This document shows, one piece after another, positions 8,429 to 16,921 of a stretch of DNA of 58,435 bases (positions are counted from its first letter, which is position 1; every line of letters starts with the position of its first letter). The notes under the pieces were generated by a model. The model was not told where the DNA came from. It saw nothing but the letters and a program-made list of their open reading frames with translations, and did no database searches. Where the stretch lies: NCBI GenBank assembly GCA_019359395.1, contig JAHHHK010000010.1:175894-234328 (forward strand), read 5' to 3'. This stretch comes from Komarekiella atlantica HA4396-MV6. GTDB taxonomy: Bacteria; Cyanobacteriota; Cyanobacteriia; Cyanobacteriales; Nostocaceae. The translations under genes were made by a program, and so were the position numbers.

Positions 8429-9586
8429 TTAACTGGGATACCAGATGGATTCTATGGTGTGGGCGATCGCGATCGCACTCAATCTATCCTGGTGCTGATT
8501 ATCCAACAGAACAGTAACATGTCCCAACTTTCGCCCAGGACGCGATTCACTTTTCCCGTACCAATGAACGTGTGCTTGGGGAATTTTTGCTAATTGTTGG
8601 CGCTTGCTTTGATAGTCGCTTTGAGAATTTTCGTACCCTAGTAGGTTGACCATCACAGCACCAGCGCACTGCAAAGCAGGATTACCCAAAGGTAAACCAC
8701 AAACTGCTCGAAGGTGCTGCTCAAACTGAGAAGTTTCACAAGCGTCAAGGGAGAAATGTCCCGAATTATGGGTGCGGGGGGCGATTTCATTAACCAGAAT
8801 TTTGCCATTAGCACTCAGAAATAGCTCAATCCCAAAAACGCCTACTACTTGTAAGCTATTTAATAGAGTGTGTGCGATCGCTTCAATTTCCGCTGCTTGA
8901 TTAGGCGTAATCTGAGCTGGAGCAATTACCCGCCGACATACCTGTTGTTCTTGTTGAGTTTCCACAACTGGATAGGTTACAACATCCCCATATACAGAAC
9001 GCGCCGCAATTATTGCCAATTCTCTTTCAAAAGGTACAAATTCTTCTAACAAGAAAAGTGGTTGACTTAAAGTTTTTGTTGCGGTTTCATTTAGCTTTTG
9101 TTGTAAAGCAGCAAAGTCCTGAATTATAAAAGTACCTTGACCGTCATATCCGTGGCGTCGGGATTTGAGGACTACTGGAAAGCTCAAATATCTCATTTTA
9201 GACTTGAGATGTTCTAGCTCGTCGAGGGCAAAAAACTGGGGGACAGGTAATCCCAAATCGCGCAAATAGCAACGCTGATGATATTTATCTAAAAGAGGAG
9301 CCAAGGCTTCTAACCTAGGGCGGAAGCAAACGCCTTTTTGCGCTACCAAGGATAAAGCGTCTAAATTAACAAACTCGTTTTCAAAAGTGATGACATCGCA
9401 TTTCTTCGCTAATATTTCTGTGGCGCTAGCGTCATCAACTGGGGCGAAAACAATTTCTTGAGCAATTGACACAGCTGGATCATCCTGACTAGGAGTTTGC
9501 AATACCAATTCCACACCTAGCTTTTTTGCTGCATCTCCCATCATCCAGGCAAGCTGCCCACCACCAATTATACCAACACGCTTCAT
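8429..9586 (-). CDS. purK: 5-(carboxyamino)imidazole ribonucleotide synthase PurK
   Basis: ATP-dependent carboxylation of aminoimidazole ribonucleotide to N5-CAIR in de novo purine synthesis (ATP-grasp family). The N-terminus has the family's GIIGGGQLAWMM nucleotide-fold signature (residues 5-16). The ATP-grasp core runs through VVLKSRRHGYDGQGT (about 135-150) and LLEEFVPFERELA. The C-terminal NEIAPRTHNSGHFS motif (about 265-280) is diagnostic. At 385 aa it is normal in length. Its ATG overlaps the stop of the upstream pentapeptide gene by ATGA, so the two are likely co-translated. HIP1 sites lie near its end. Confidence 0.96.
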   Translation of the reverse strand: MKRVGIIGGGQLAWMMGDAAKKLGVELVLQTPSQDDPAVSIAQEIVFAPVDDASATEILAKKCDVITFENEFVNLDALSLVAQKGVCFRPRLEALAPLLDKYHQRCYLRDLGLPVPQFFALDELEHLKSKMRYLSFPVVLKSRRHGYDGQGTFIIQDFAALQQKLNETATKTLSQPLFLLEEFVPFERELAIIAARSVYGDVVTYPVVETQQEQQVCRRVIAPAQITPNQAAEIEAIAHTLLNSLQVVGVFGIELFLSANGKILVNEIAPRTHNSGHFSLDACETSQFEQHLRAVCGLPLGNPALQCAGAVMVNLLGYENSQSDYQSKRQQLAKIPQAHVHWYGKSESRPGRKLGHVTVLLDNQHQDRLSAIAIAHTIESIWYPS

Positions 9587-10086
9587 TTACATCCCAGAGA
9601 ATAACTAGTTTCCACGCCAGTTTTAGAATTCACACCACTAGCTTTACCGCACAGTTCTTTGATTTGCACCTTATCTAAAACTGCATCTGTGAAATCTGCC
9701 CCGTCTATATTCACATCAGTAAAGATGGCGCGGAGCAAAAGAGCCTCTTTGAAAACTGCATCGCTCAAATCAGCTTTAGTCAAGTTTACCTGATCAACCA
9801 TTGCGTTAGTTAAATCCGCTCCGTGCAGATTCGCTTGCGTCATTACCGAAGCGCTCAATACTGCTCCCCTCAAGTCCGCGTCTGTAAAGTTGGCCAGTTC
9901 CATGTTGGCGTTAGAAAACTCCGCAGCTTGCAAGCTCTCACCAGAAAAATCGTGTCTTGTCAACTCTGCATTGCTAAATGACAGTGGATGAGTCCAGTCT
10001 GCCGCCAGTGCGGGATGAGCCGCGCACCATATTATAAGCCCCAGAAGTAACGCTAACCCTCGCCGCAAAAACATATTGCTAGCCAA
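9583..10086 (-). CDS. exported pentapeptide-repeat protein
   Basis: A 167-aa protein with a classical signal peptide (residues 1-28, ending ALA before ADWTHP). It is followed by about 14 pentapeptide repeats of the A(D/N)LXX type (e.g. ADLRGAVLSA, ADLTNAM) and a short Cys-containing tail (Cys at LCGKAS and at the C-terminus). Cyanobacterial pentapeptide proteins of this layout are found in the periplasm or thylakoid lumen; the fold is a right-handed beta-helix and the role is unknown. The two C-terminal cysteines could form a disulfide. It overlaps purK by 4 bp and is probably the first gene of that operon. Confidence 0.87.
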   Translation of the reverse strand: MASNMFLRRGLALLLGLIIWCAAHPALAADWTHPLSFSNAELTRHDFSGESLQAAEFSNANMELANFTDADLRGAVLSASVMTQANLHGADLTNAMVDQVNLTKADLSDAVFKEALLLRAIFTDVNIDGADFTDAVLDKVQIKELCGKASGVNSKTGVETSYSLGCK

Positions 10087-10520
10087 TTTTGTATCTTATA
10101 GCTGCATTTTTAGCTTATCGCATTTGAATATTAGCTTGAGTCTCAGAATTCACAATGAGTTAACAATCGAAAGCAATAGCTCATTAATATGTTTACAATT
10201 CTTGATTTTATAGTTTGATTTTTAGGATATGCACAGTTATATTAATTCAGCGATTGTTTGCTGAATCATTTACAATACTTTACTTTCTACCTTAGAAGTA
10301 AAGTTTATTGTCATTTCCTTTAAATAGCCTCTAGCGACTGTTAGCCTCTTAATTAAGGAAAGCAACATTTGAGCGTAATTAAATGTGTCTTATGTGCTTG
10401 GCAAAGCAGAATAATCTTATATTCACTTTAATAGCGCTCATCTAATTCGTCAGGAATCTCCAAGATATTTATATTTCGCCAACTATACAAATTCAACAAG
10501 CCGAACTCACAACCCCGACG
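10087..10520. other. 430-bp divergent intergenic region
   Basis: A/T-rich region between divergent genes that must hold both promoters. The only structure seen is a hairpin at 10277-10304 (ACTTTACTTTCT paired with AGAAGTAAAGT, one extra T). No recognisable operator was found. Confidence 0.35.
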
Positions 10521-10844
10521 ATGATGAATCATTACTCTCTTCAATGGATCGAGGCATGGTGCCAAGAAAATGGCTGGACAGATTTGTTTGTCGAGCGGCG
10601 TAACAACTTTTGGGCTTTTCCTCCCGGCGGAGTAATGCCTGAACCAATTCCCTCTAAAGTTCTCAGAACAATTAAAGCCGAAAAAGGATTAACTTTTGAG
10701 GAACGTTTATGGTCGATGTCCGCAGTAATTGGGACAATTTTAGCTGTTCTTTTTACCTTTTGGCTCCAGTCTCCAATGCCATTAGTTTTGGCTTTTGCTT
10801 TTAACGCTGTTACGGTGGCTCAATTTGAACTTGAGGATGCCTAA
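10521..10844 (+). CDS. conserved small membrane protein of unknown function
   Basis: A 107-aa protein with a soluble N-terminal half (residues 1-60, Trp-rich: WIEAWCQENGW and FWAFPPGGVMP) and two closely spaced hydrophobic helices (about 64-80 and 84-100). It looks like a conserved cyanobacterial hypothetical protein, but I recognise no named family. ATG at 10521, with a second ATG immediately after. A strong bidirectional terminator follows 25 bp downstream, suggesting a single-gene transcript. Confidence 0.7.
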   Translation: MMNHYSLQWIEAWCQENGWTDLFVERRNNFWAFPPGGVMPEPIPSKVLRTIKAEKGLTFEERLWSMSAVIGTILAVLFTFWLQSPMPLVLAFAFNAVTVAQFELEDA

Positions 10845-10868
10845 ATTCTTAGTTTGAACTTTGCTATT

Positions 10869-10910
10869 AAAAACTGCTCTTGCCTGTTAATCTCAGCAAG
10901 AGCAGTTTTT
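10869..10910. terminator. bidirectional intrinsic terminator
   Basis: AAAAACTGCTCTTGC (10869-10883) pairs perfectly with GCAAGAGCAGTTTTT (10896-10910) around a 12-nt loop, with U-tracts on both strands. It sits between the convergent genes ending at 10844 (+) and 11001 (-) and can stop both. Confidence 0.9.
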
Positions 10911-11000
10911 AATTGAAGAATAAGAGACGAAATTAACAAAGCTTCAGTTAATAGATAAACTTGCTTTTCACTTATCAGTTGACACAAACCTTTTAGTACA

Positions 11001-11222
11001 CTAAATACATTCTACTACTATTCTGTCTTCATCATAACTCCTGGGTAATTCATTGACATCTTCTAGAAATTTTACGTTGCATATTTTATATTGTTGTCCT
11101 CGTATGATTAGAAAGAATTCTTTCTTGGCTCCTACTACTAATTTAGCGTGATGCTGTTTTAAAAATTTTTCTATCTGTTGGAGTATTAATTCTGGATGGC
11201 TGTCTAGTTTAAGTATTTCCAT
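11001..11222 (-). CDS. hypothetical protein, 73 aa
   Basis: A small acidic protein, not recognised. The first half looks helical (ILQQIEKFLKQHH) and the second is beta-rich with a very acidic end (PRSYDEDRIVVE). It lies 17 bp downstream of another orphan frame (11240-11630), both co-directional with and downstream of tRNA-Val, which suggests a small accessory pair placed at a tRNA. ATG start at 11222. Confidence 0.5.
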   Translation of the reverse strand: MEILKLDSHPELILQQIEKFLKQHHAKLVVGAKKEFFLIIRGQQYKICNVKFLEDVNELPRSYDEDRIVVECI

Positions 11223-11239
11223 TTGAGTTATGTCAGGTA

Positions 11240-11630
11240 TTATTTTCCTTGTTTTTTTAAACCAAAAGATAAGCCAGGTGATTCTGGAATATTATTCAAT
11301 TCTTTACAATTAATAATATTCCAAGTTCCTCCTTCGTCATCAATAAAACTTACATAACTTTCAGGACTGACTCTATTTTCATGAATTCTTAAATTATTTA
11401 TGTCGCTGTAATACAATTGAACATGAGCATCATATGAAATAGATGGGTTTGTAAATGGAAGAAATGCTGGAGAGTAAATACGAAACCAAGAACAATTAAT
11501 TTTTGGGTGTGTATTTCCTGATTTTAGTATTACTTGAAGGGTTATATCTTTATAGTATCCTTTCAGAAAATGGCATACTTTACTGAAGGATATATTAGTT
11601 AATTGGCTGAAAGCCTTGCTATATGTAAAT
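11240..11630 (-). pseudogene. orphan reading frame without a normal start, downstream of tRNA-Val
   Basis: An open frame of about 130 codons ends at 11240. Its only ATG lies inside the tRNA-Val gene (its first residues are the translated tRNA), and no ATG, GTG or upstream TTG lies between the tRNA and the middle of the frame. The protein-like composition (FIDDEGGTWNIINCKEL near the end) suggests a real gene that lost its 5' end, possibly when DNA recombined at the tRNA. A very rare start codon or a random open frame are alternatives. Confidence 0.4.
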
Positions 11631-11701
11631 GGGCGATACTGGATTTGAACCAGTGACCCCATCCGTGTGAAGGATGTGCGCTACCACTGTGCTAATCGCC
11701 C
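11630..11701 (-). tRNA. tRNA-Val (anticodon CAC)
   Basis: On the minus strand the cloverleaf starts GGGCGAT and closes with ATCGCCC plus discriminator A. The anticodon stem CATCC/GGATG encloses the loop TTCACAC, giving anticodon CAC (Val, codon GUG). The T arm reads CTGG-TTCAAAT-CCAG. The D loop is short. CCA is not encoded. Confidence 0.95.
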
Positions 11702-11787
11702 AAGACTCCCGATTATATCATGGCTAACGCACAACAATAACAATCAAAATGACAAGATTGGGAAGAATTCCCAATCCCAAATTGCCT

Positions 11788-12519
11788 TCAATCCCCTTGA
11801 GGATAATCGTTCCATAAGGTTGTCGTCTCCCGCAAACTCTGGTGATTGCCATTGGCCAAAATGAGGTGATCTAGCAGCGGAATGTCTAAAAACTGCGCCC
11901 CTGCTAATAATTGGCGCGTCAATTCTATATCTTGCTGGCTGGGTTCAATGTTACCAGAAGGATGGTTGTGAGCAACTATTGCCCGCGTTGCTCCTTGACG
12001 AATAACTTCCCGAAAAATTTCACGCGGGGAAGCTAGGGTTTCGGTTGCAGTACCAATGGTAATTACTTGTGTGCCTAGCAAGCGATTTTTGACATCTAAC
12101 AGCAGCACTGCAAAACGTTCTTGTGTCTGCCACATTAAATCTTGACTGAGAGCAGCAGCAGCAACAACTGGACTATCGATTAATGTACGGTCTAGGGGAC
12201 GAGATTGAAAAGCGCGTTTGCCCAATTCAATTGCCGCCAGTATAGTTGTCGCTTTTGCTGGGCCAATACCAGGAATTTGCATCAACTCTGCGGGGGTGAC
12301 TTCTCGGAGAACTGCCAAAGGGTCACGCTGGTGTTTGCCTAATTCGGTCAAGATATATTGTCCCAAACCCACCGCTGACAGTTTTCCCGGCCCTTGACCA
12401 GTGCCTAGAAGAATTGCAATTAATTCTGCTGTAGCTAAAATTTTGGGGCCATGGGTCATTAGCCGCTCACGCGGACGTTCATTTGTGGGTATATCGGCAA
12501 TTCTGAGGCAATAGGTCAT
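11788..12519 (-). CDS. radC: RadC family JAB/MPN-domain protein
   Basis: A 243-aa RadC-type protein. The N-terminal part has the UPF0758 start ([11 protein letters not shown]) and a helix-hairpin-helix ([15 protein letters not shown], about residues 88-102). The C-terminal half is a JAB/MPN zinc domain with the HNHPSG motif (about 185-190) and the downstream Asp expected for metal binding. Historically linked to DNA repair, but the actual biochemical role of RadC is unproven. The start ATG at 12519 is well placed and there is no obvious operon partner. Confidence 0.95.
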   Translation of the reverse strand: MTYCLRIADIPTNERPRERLMTHGPKILATAELIAILLGTGQGPGKLSAVGLGQYILTELGKHQRDPLAVLREVTPAELMQIPGIGPAKATTILAAIELGKRAFQSRPLDRTLIDSPVVAAAALSQDLMWQTQERFAVLLLDVKNRLLGTQVITIGTATETLASPREIFREVIRQGATRAIVAHNHPSGNIEPSQQDIELTRQLLAGAQFLDIPLLDHLILANGNHQSLRETTTLWNDYPQGD

Positions 12520-12895
12520 AGAAGAACTAAGAGAATAGTCACCTTAGTTGGAACTATCTTTAGTTATCCCTTGTTTGCTTTCATAATCATCTTTATTTAC
12601 GAAAATCTTTAATTTTGGCCAATTTTCTCTTTTTTGCACATTTTGCTATCAGAGTAGAGACATTGCATTGCAACGTCTCTACATGGTCTATCTGTCACAT
12701 TCTTTTTTTAAATTGGTATTACATCTACGGTTAAGCAGTTTTATTTCTCGTCAGGACGGCAATCTGAAGGTTAGCCATTGGTGTTTAGCGTCAAGTTAGC
12801 ATGAGGTTATCTATGAAGCTAGCTATGATGTGGCGTTATAAGTGTGGTAATTGAGCTTAGATTCAGTGTTAGTTTACTCGATGTAGTTTAATAAT
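12520..12895. other. intergenic region carrying a dispersed repeat
   Basis: A divergent spacer between radC and the acetyltransferase. It contains a copy (12654-12720) of a repeat found inverted at 22454-22516; the core is an imperfect palindrome beginning GTAGAGACATTGCA and ending TGCAACGTCTCTAC. No gene is seen. Confidence 0.5.
12654..12720 (+). repeat. dispersed repeat, copy 1
   Basis: About 67 bp nearly identical, in inverse orientation, to 22454-22516. Shared parts are the GTAGAGAC/GTCTCTAC palindrome with TTGCATTGCAAC centre, ATGGTCTATCTGTCACATTC, a T-run, and AATTGGTATT at the far end. Confidence 0.75.
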
Positions 12896-12913
12896 TTGTC
12901 AGATATCTCCGAT

Positions 12914-13447
12914 ATGAAATTAGACGTTCGTGACGGTTTTCATTTGACCAGCATTTACCCCACAGATAAAGCTGCTTACTTGGAACATCTCAACGATAGA
13001 AGTATTTCCGATGCAATTCCTGTCATTCCTTATCCATATACAGAAGCCATCGCAGATTGGTGGATACAGCATAGGCTGAAGTTTTTGAGAGAAACTGGAA
13101 GAGAAATATCTTTTGCACTTCGCAATTCTGAAGGTTATTTAATTGGTTCAGTTGGTGTAGATGACTTAAAAGTTGGGAAAGTGCATAGAGCAGAGATTGG
13201 CTACTGGCTAGCTAAAGTATATTGTGGGCAAGGATTAGCTACTGATGCACTCCGTGTTTTTGTTCAATATGCGTTTGATCATCTCGAAGTGACTCGCTTA
13301 ACTGCTCATGTTCTTGATTTCAATACCGCTTCAGTAAGGGTTTTAGAAAAAAACAGATTTAAGCTAGAAGGGTGCTTGAGGCAACACACGAGAACTCGAA
13401 ACGGTATTTTCAATACTCTCGCTTATGGTTTGCTTAAAGGTGAGTGA
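12914..13447 (+). CDS. GNAT family N-acetyltransferase (RimJ/RimL-like)
   Basis: A 177-aa GNAT acetyltransferase. The acetyl-CoA-binding motif A is visible as AEIGYWLAKVYCGQGLATDAL (cut here: AEIGYWLA, then GQGLATDAL, about residues 98-118). The C-terminal motif DFNTASVRVLEKNRFKLEG is the typical RimJ-like end, where N, S and the Asn-Arg-Phe turn hold the cofactor. The substrate is unknown: it could be a protein N-terminus, an amine or an antibiotic. ATG 12914 is chosen; an in-frame TTG six codons upstream (12896) is possible. Confidence 0.88.
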   Translation: MKLDVRDGFHLTSIYPTDKAAYLEHLNDRSISDAIPVIPYPYTEAIADWWIQHRLKFLRETGREISFALRNSEGYLIGSVGVDDLKVGKVHRAEIGYWLAKVYCGQGLATDALRVFVQYAFDHLEVTRLTAHVLDFNTASVRVLEKNRFKLEGCLRQHTRTRNGIFNTLAYGLLKGE

Positions 13448-13559
13448 TAGCAGTTTTATGGAGAGGTAAAAATTGATACAGAAAATCGATACCACGTCAC
13501 TCCCCGTACCCGACCTAGTAAGGAATAATTGCGAGTTTGCGGAAGTCTAGATTGATGCA

Positions 13560-13742
13560 ATGCTGTCACACCCTTACGTGTTATTACTCCTTGGTAATTG
13601 GGAAGGAAGTTGTCGTGTGTATAACCCCGCCAAAGATTATAAAGTCATATTTACTGGTTCAACTTACGAAGAGGCTCAATTTTGGTTGCTAGAGGATAAA
13701 TATGAACCAATTGAAGGGCGTGTTTCTGCATCTGAAATTTGA
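13560..13742 (+). CDS. hypothetical protein, 60 aa
   Basis: A small protein with an internal YNPAKDYKVIFTGSTYEEAQFWL core, a pattern like short cyanobacterial hypothetical proteins that pack a beta strand against an Ala/Trp helix. No membrane helix. It lies 112 bp after the acetyltransferase on the same strand. Not recognised; retained because the composition is protein-like and the start is ATG. Confidence 0.45.
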   Translation: MLSHPYVLLLLGNWEGSCRVYNPAKDYKVIFTGSTYEEAQFWLLEDKYEPIEGRVSASEI

Positions 13743-13828
13743 GCAGTGCGATCGCATGAGCAATAGCCCAGCCCAAAACCGTGCTGCACTAAACGGGTTC
13801 GCAAGCCAGTTCCCTTTATCTTCGCTTG

Positions 13829-14767
13829 TTATTGGTAGGTTTGCGTTGCTTTCAGCATGTGGTAGGTAATGATTAATTGAGTAAGGGCAAGAGGATAACT
13901 TTGGAGTGTCTCACCAGTTGTACCAGCAATTTTGCCTAGTTCTGGGTTACTTTCGCGATCGCATATATTTCGTAAATGCGGCATATCGGAACATATAATA
14001 TGCTCTAGCTTGTTTACCTGTTCCAAGGTGGCATGACCGTCAACTTCTAAGACATCTACGGGTTTACTCATATCCCGGTCTAGTCCCAGGCGGATCGCTG
14101 AGAGGGAATTAATATCGTAGGCTTGCACAATCTGGGTAAAATCTGGGTGGGGAATTGTTGGACGCAGTACCAGGCGGACATTCAGGTGTCCATTGGTTTC
14201 ATCCTCTTCTTCTGTAGGCGGGTAGAAACTAATTACTATATCAGACCACTGTCGCTGCGGACGGATAAATTGCTCTGAGTCTGGTTCGCGCTTTTCTAGT
14301 TCCGCCAGAACTTGTTCAGCGGTATAACCCCGCTTTTGGGTATCTCGTTTGACCTTCCACTTGGCGCGTAATTCTTCAGGAGGCGCAAGATAAACTTTAA
14401 CGTCATAAGCATCGCGGGCGGCACGGGTAGAATAACCGAGTAATCCCTCAATAATTACGAATTTATTGGGCTTGATGTACTGCGGCGGCTCAAAAGTACC
14501 GGTTTTGTGGCTGTAAACTGGCTTGAGGATTGCCTGTCCTGTGCGTAGCAGCGATAGGTGCTGCTGCATAATATCTAGATGGTTGCAGTCAGGGTGGAGG
14601 GCAGTGATCCCGATTTCTGCACGTTGTTGACGATCGTAACGATGGTAATCATCTGTGCAGATGAGGGTAACATTTTCAGGGCCGAGTACCTGAGCGATGC
14701 CTTTAGTTAGTGTTGTTTTTCCAGCGGCGCTATCACCGACAATACCAAGAATTATTGGACGGCTCAT
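13829..14767 (-). CDS. phosphoribulokinase/uridine kinase family protein (PRK paralogue)
   Basis: A 312-aa P-loop kinase of the PRK family. Walker A is GDSAAGKTT (residues 11-19), and the next segment TLICTDDYHRYDRQQR, with GITALHPD after it, aligns with phosphoribulokinase substrate-binding sequence. The redox-sensing Cys of the Calvin-cycle enzyme's Walker A (GDSGCGKS) is Ala here, so thioredoxin control of that type is not expected. It is therefore a paralogue, not the main PRK; the substrate is unknown (ribulose-5-phosphate, uridine or another). The C-terminal 40 residues look like an added extension. Confidence 0.82.
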   Translation of the reverse strand: MSRPIILGIVGDSAAGKTTLTKGIAQVLGPENVTLICTDDYHRYDRQQRAEIGITALHPDCNHLDIMQQHLSLLRTGQAILKPVYSHKTGTFEPPQYIKPNKFVIIEGLLGYSTRAARDAYDVKVYLAPPEELRAKWKVKRDTQKRGYTAEQVLAELEKREPDSEQFIRPQRQWSDIVISFYPPTEEEDETNGHLNVRLVLRPTIPHPDFTQIVQAYDINSLSAIRLGLDRDMSKPVDVLEVDGHATLEQVNKLEHIICSDMPHLRNICDRESNPELGKIAGTTGETLQSYPLALTQLIITYHMLKATQTYQ

Positions 14768-14933
14768 TGATACTCCCCCCTGATATAAGCAATAGTAATA
14801 AATTTTTCAGACAATATTTTTTAATATTAAAAGGGATTAGGCAAGTAACTCAAGCTAAGTGTTTGTCTGCAACATCTCTACACATATATTGTCTAAGCGA
14901 TCGCGTGTTGTAAAATTAGCTCTTTGCTTAGTT

Positions 14934-15596
14934 ATGACAACTCAAACACTAGGACTCGAACAAAACCTATATGAGTATTTACTGTCAGTCTCTCTGCGGG
15001 AACCGGAAATTTTGAGCCAATTGAGGCAAGAAACAGCCCAGCATCCAATGGGGAAAATGCAGATTGCTCCTGAACAAGGACAGTTTTTAGCATTATTAGT
15101 ACAGTTGTTAGGAGCTAAGAAAACTTTGGAATTGGGGGTATTTACAGGTTATAGTTCCTTGGTGGTGGCATTAGCGTTACCGCCAGAGGGAAAAGTTATA
15201 GCCTGTGATGTGAGTGAGGAATTTACAGCGATCGCTCGACGCTATTGGCAACAAGCAGGGGTGGCTGATAAAATTCATCTGTGCATTGCTCCTGCAATGG
15301 AAACTTTAGATAAATTGCTAGTAGCCAAAGAAACAGAAACTTTTGATTTTGCTTTCATCGATGCCGATAAGAGCAAGTATGATGATTATTATGAGCGATC
15401 GCTGCAACTTGTGCGTCCGGGTGGACTGATTGCGATCGATAATGTTCTTTGGTCAGGAAGGGTTGCGGATCCTCAAGTGCAGGACAATCGAACCAAAAAG
15501 ATCCGCGCTTTTAATCAAAAGTTGCATCAAGACACGCGAATTAGTCTCAGCTTGATACCTATTGCAGATGGTTTAACCCTAGCGTTAAAGAATTAA
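14934..15596 (+). CDS. class I SAM-dependent O-methyltransferase (CCoAOMT-like)
   Basis: A 220-aa methyltransferase of the caffeoyl-CoA/catechol O-methyltransferase type. Motif I is LELGVFTGYSSLVVALALP (about residues 63-81), the metal/SAM Asp lies in FAFIDADKSKYDDYY, and the C-terminal half has GGLIAIDNVLWSG. These are the hallmarks of divalent-metal-dependent small-molecule O-methyltransferases; the acceptor is unknown. ATG 14934 fits the family's start, whereas the longer frame from 14859 adds 25 residues without family resemblance. It is divergent from the PRK paralogue. Confidence 0.9.
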   Translation: MTTQTLGLEQNLYEYLLSVSLREPEILSQLRQETAQHPMGKMQIAPEQGQFLALLVQLLGAKKTLELGVFTGYSSLVVALALPPEGKVIACDVSEEFTAIARRYWQQAGVADKIHLCIAPAMETLDKLLVAKETETFDFAFIDADKSKYDDYYERSLQLVRPGGLIAIDNVLWSGRVADPQVQDNRTKKIRAFNQKLHQDTRISLSLIPIADGLTLALKN

Positions 15597-15713
15597 AAAT
15601 TTTGCCATAAAGCATAGGATTTGAGAAAAGCAAAAATTATCCCCTTACCCTCTCTTACAAAGTTCTGTTCGCCTTGGCGTTGGCGGAGCCATCGCTATGC
15701 GGGTCTTACTGCC

Positions 15714-15785
15714 CAACCGTTCTAAAAGAACGGTTGCCTTGTGTCCTCTGGACACAAGGGAGAGGCGCAAGGCTTTGCGCCTCTC
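15714..15785. repeat. three contiguous perfect hairpins
   Basis: Three abutting perfect inverted repeats: CAACCGTTCT-aaa-AGAACGGTTG (15714-15736), CCTTGTGTCC-tct-GGACACAAGG (15737-15759) and GAGAGGCGCAA-ggct-TTGCGCCTCTC (15760-15785). Stems are 10-11 bp with 3-4 nt loops and no spacer. They lie within a repeat-rich spacer that also has the CGCCTTGGCGTTGGCG type repeat (15669-15690). Confidence 0.85.
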
Positions 15786-15880
15786 GGCAGTGAACAGACC
15801 ATCGGAGGAAGCCTCCGCTCAGACTTTGCGCTTTAACCTTTTCCCTTTCCCCCTCTTGAGAGTCCCCAATTCCCCATGTC

Positions 15881-16780
15881 CTATGCCCCAGTCCCCTTTA
15901 ACTGTATCTGTCGCCATTTCTCTTGCTGACGCGCTCTTTTCTCCTCAGTTAAGCCATCAAAACAATAGGCACAGGAAATGCCTTGTTTATACTTGGGAGA
16001 CATCTTATCTTCTTCAGAAATTGGATACCCACAACTGAGACACAATTCATAAGTCCCTTCTTCTAACCCATGACTGACGGCTACCCGCTCATCAAAAACA
16101 AAACATTCCCCTTGCCACAAACTTTCTGCTTCTGGAACTTCCTCCAAATACTTGAGGATGCCGCCTTTGAGGTGATAAACTTCTGCAAATCCTTGAGCAA
16201 GCATAAAGGATGAAGCTTTTTCACAGCGAATACCACCAGTACAAAATAGGGCAACCTTTTTGTGTTTAGTTGGATCAAGATGCTGGCGAACATATTCCGG
16301 AAATTCTCGAAATGAGTCAGTCTGAGGATTTTGCGCTCCTTGGAAAGTGCCGATATTCACTTCATAATCATTACGAGTGTCAATGACAGTTACTTCTGGA
16401 TCACAAATCAAATCATTCCATTCTTGGGGGTTGACATAAGTACCAACTTGCTCATTCGGGTCAACTTCAGGCAACCCCAGAGTGACAATTTCTGGTTTCA
16501 ACCGCACCTTCATCCGCTCAAATGGCGGAGTATCAGTATAAGATTCTTTGTATTCTAGGTCTGCCAAACGGAGGTCAGAACGCACAAAGGAGATAACAGA
16601 GTCAACCGCTTGACGCGAACCAGCAATTGTACCGTTAATACCTTCTGCTGCTAGTAAAATTGTCCCCTTGACACCTTGCTCTTGACAGTAAGACAACAAG
16701 GAATCTCGTTTGTCGGCAAAATCTGGCAATTTGACAAATTTATACAGTGTTGCAACAACTTGAGTGTTTTCTGACTTCAT
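15881..16780 (-). CDS. trhO: tRNA uridine(34) hydroxylase TrhO (rhodanese family)
   Basis: A 299-aa YceA/TrhO protein, which hydroxylates U34 of certain tRNAs using oxygen. An N-terminal ferredoxin-like domain (residues 1-100) is followed by a rhodanese domain with the catalytic loop [12 protein letters not shown] (about 180-191) and a C-terminal Cys pair region LCLSCGYP followed by CAYC, likely binding zinc. The order and length match the family. ATG start at 16780. The tRNA-Ala gene lies divergently 68 bp away. Confidence 0.95.
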   Translation of the reverse strand: MKSENTQVVATLYKFVKLPDFADKRDSLLSYCQEQGVKGTILLAAEGINGTIAGSRQAVDSVISFVRSDLRLADLEYKESYTDTPPFERMKVRLKPEIVTLGLPEVDPNEQVGTYVNPQEWNDLICDPEVTVIDTRNDYEVNIGTFQGAQNPQTDSFREFPEYVRQHLDPTKHKKVALFCTGGIRCEKASSFMLAQGFAEVYHLKGGILKYLEEVPEAESLWQGECFVFDERVAVSHGLEEGTYELCLSCGYPISEEDKMSPKYKQGISCAYCFDGLTEEKRARQQEKWRQIQLKGTGA

Positions 16781-16848
16781 CTCTTTGACAACGGTACAAT
16801 ATAAGTTAAAATAACGAAGGCAAACAAATTCTGCCTTTTTAATTTTAT

Positions 16849-16921
16849 GGGGGTTTAGCTCAGTTGGTAGAGCGCCTGCTTTGCAAGCAGGATGTCAGCG
16901 GTTCGAGTCCGCTAACCTCCA
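16849..16921 (+). tRNA. tRNA-Ala (anticodon TGC)
   Basis: Acceptor GGGGGTT pairs with AACCTCC (one G-T wobble), discriminator A. D arm is GCTC-AGTTGGTA-GAGC, the anticodon stem CCTGC/GCAGG holds loop TTTGCAA (anticodon TGC), and the T arm is CAGCG-GTTCGAGT-CCGCT-like. CCA is not encoded. The last 26 bases are repeated 261 bp downstream. Confidence 0.97.

Noticed and set aside
14859-14933. 25-residue extension of the O-methyltransferase
   Set aside because: The ATG at 14934 fits the family start; the extension crosses a HIP1 site and promoter-like A/T sequence.
15697-16038. 113-codon plus-strand frame
   Set aside because: It is built from the three hairpins and other repeats, then overlaps trhO antisense.
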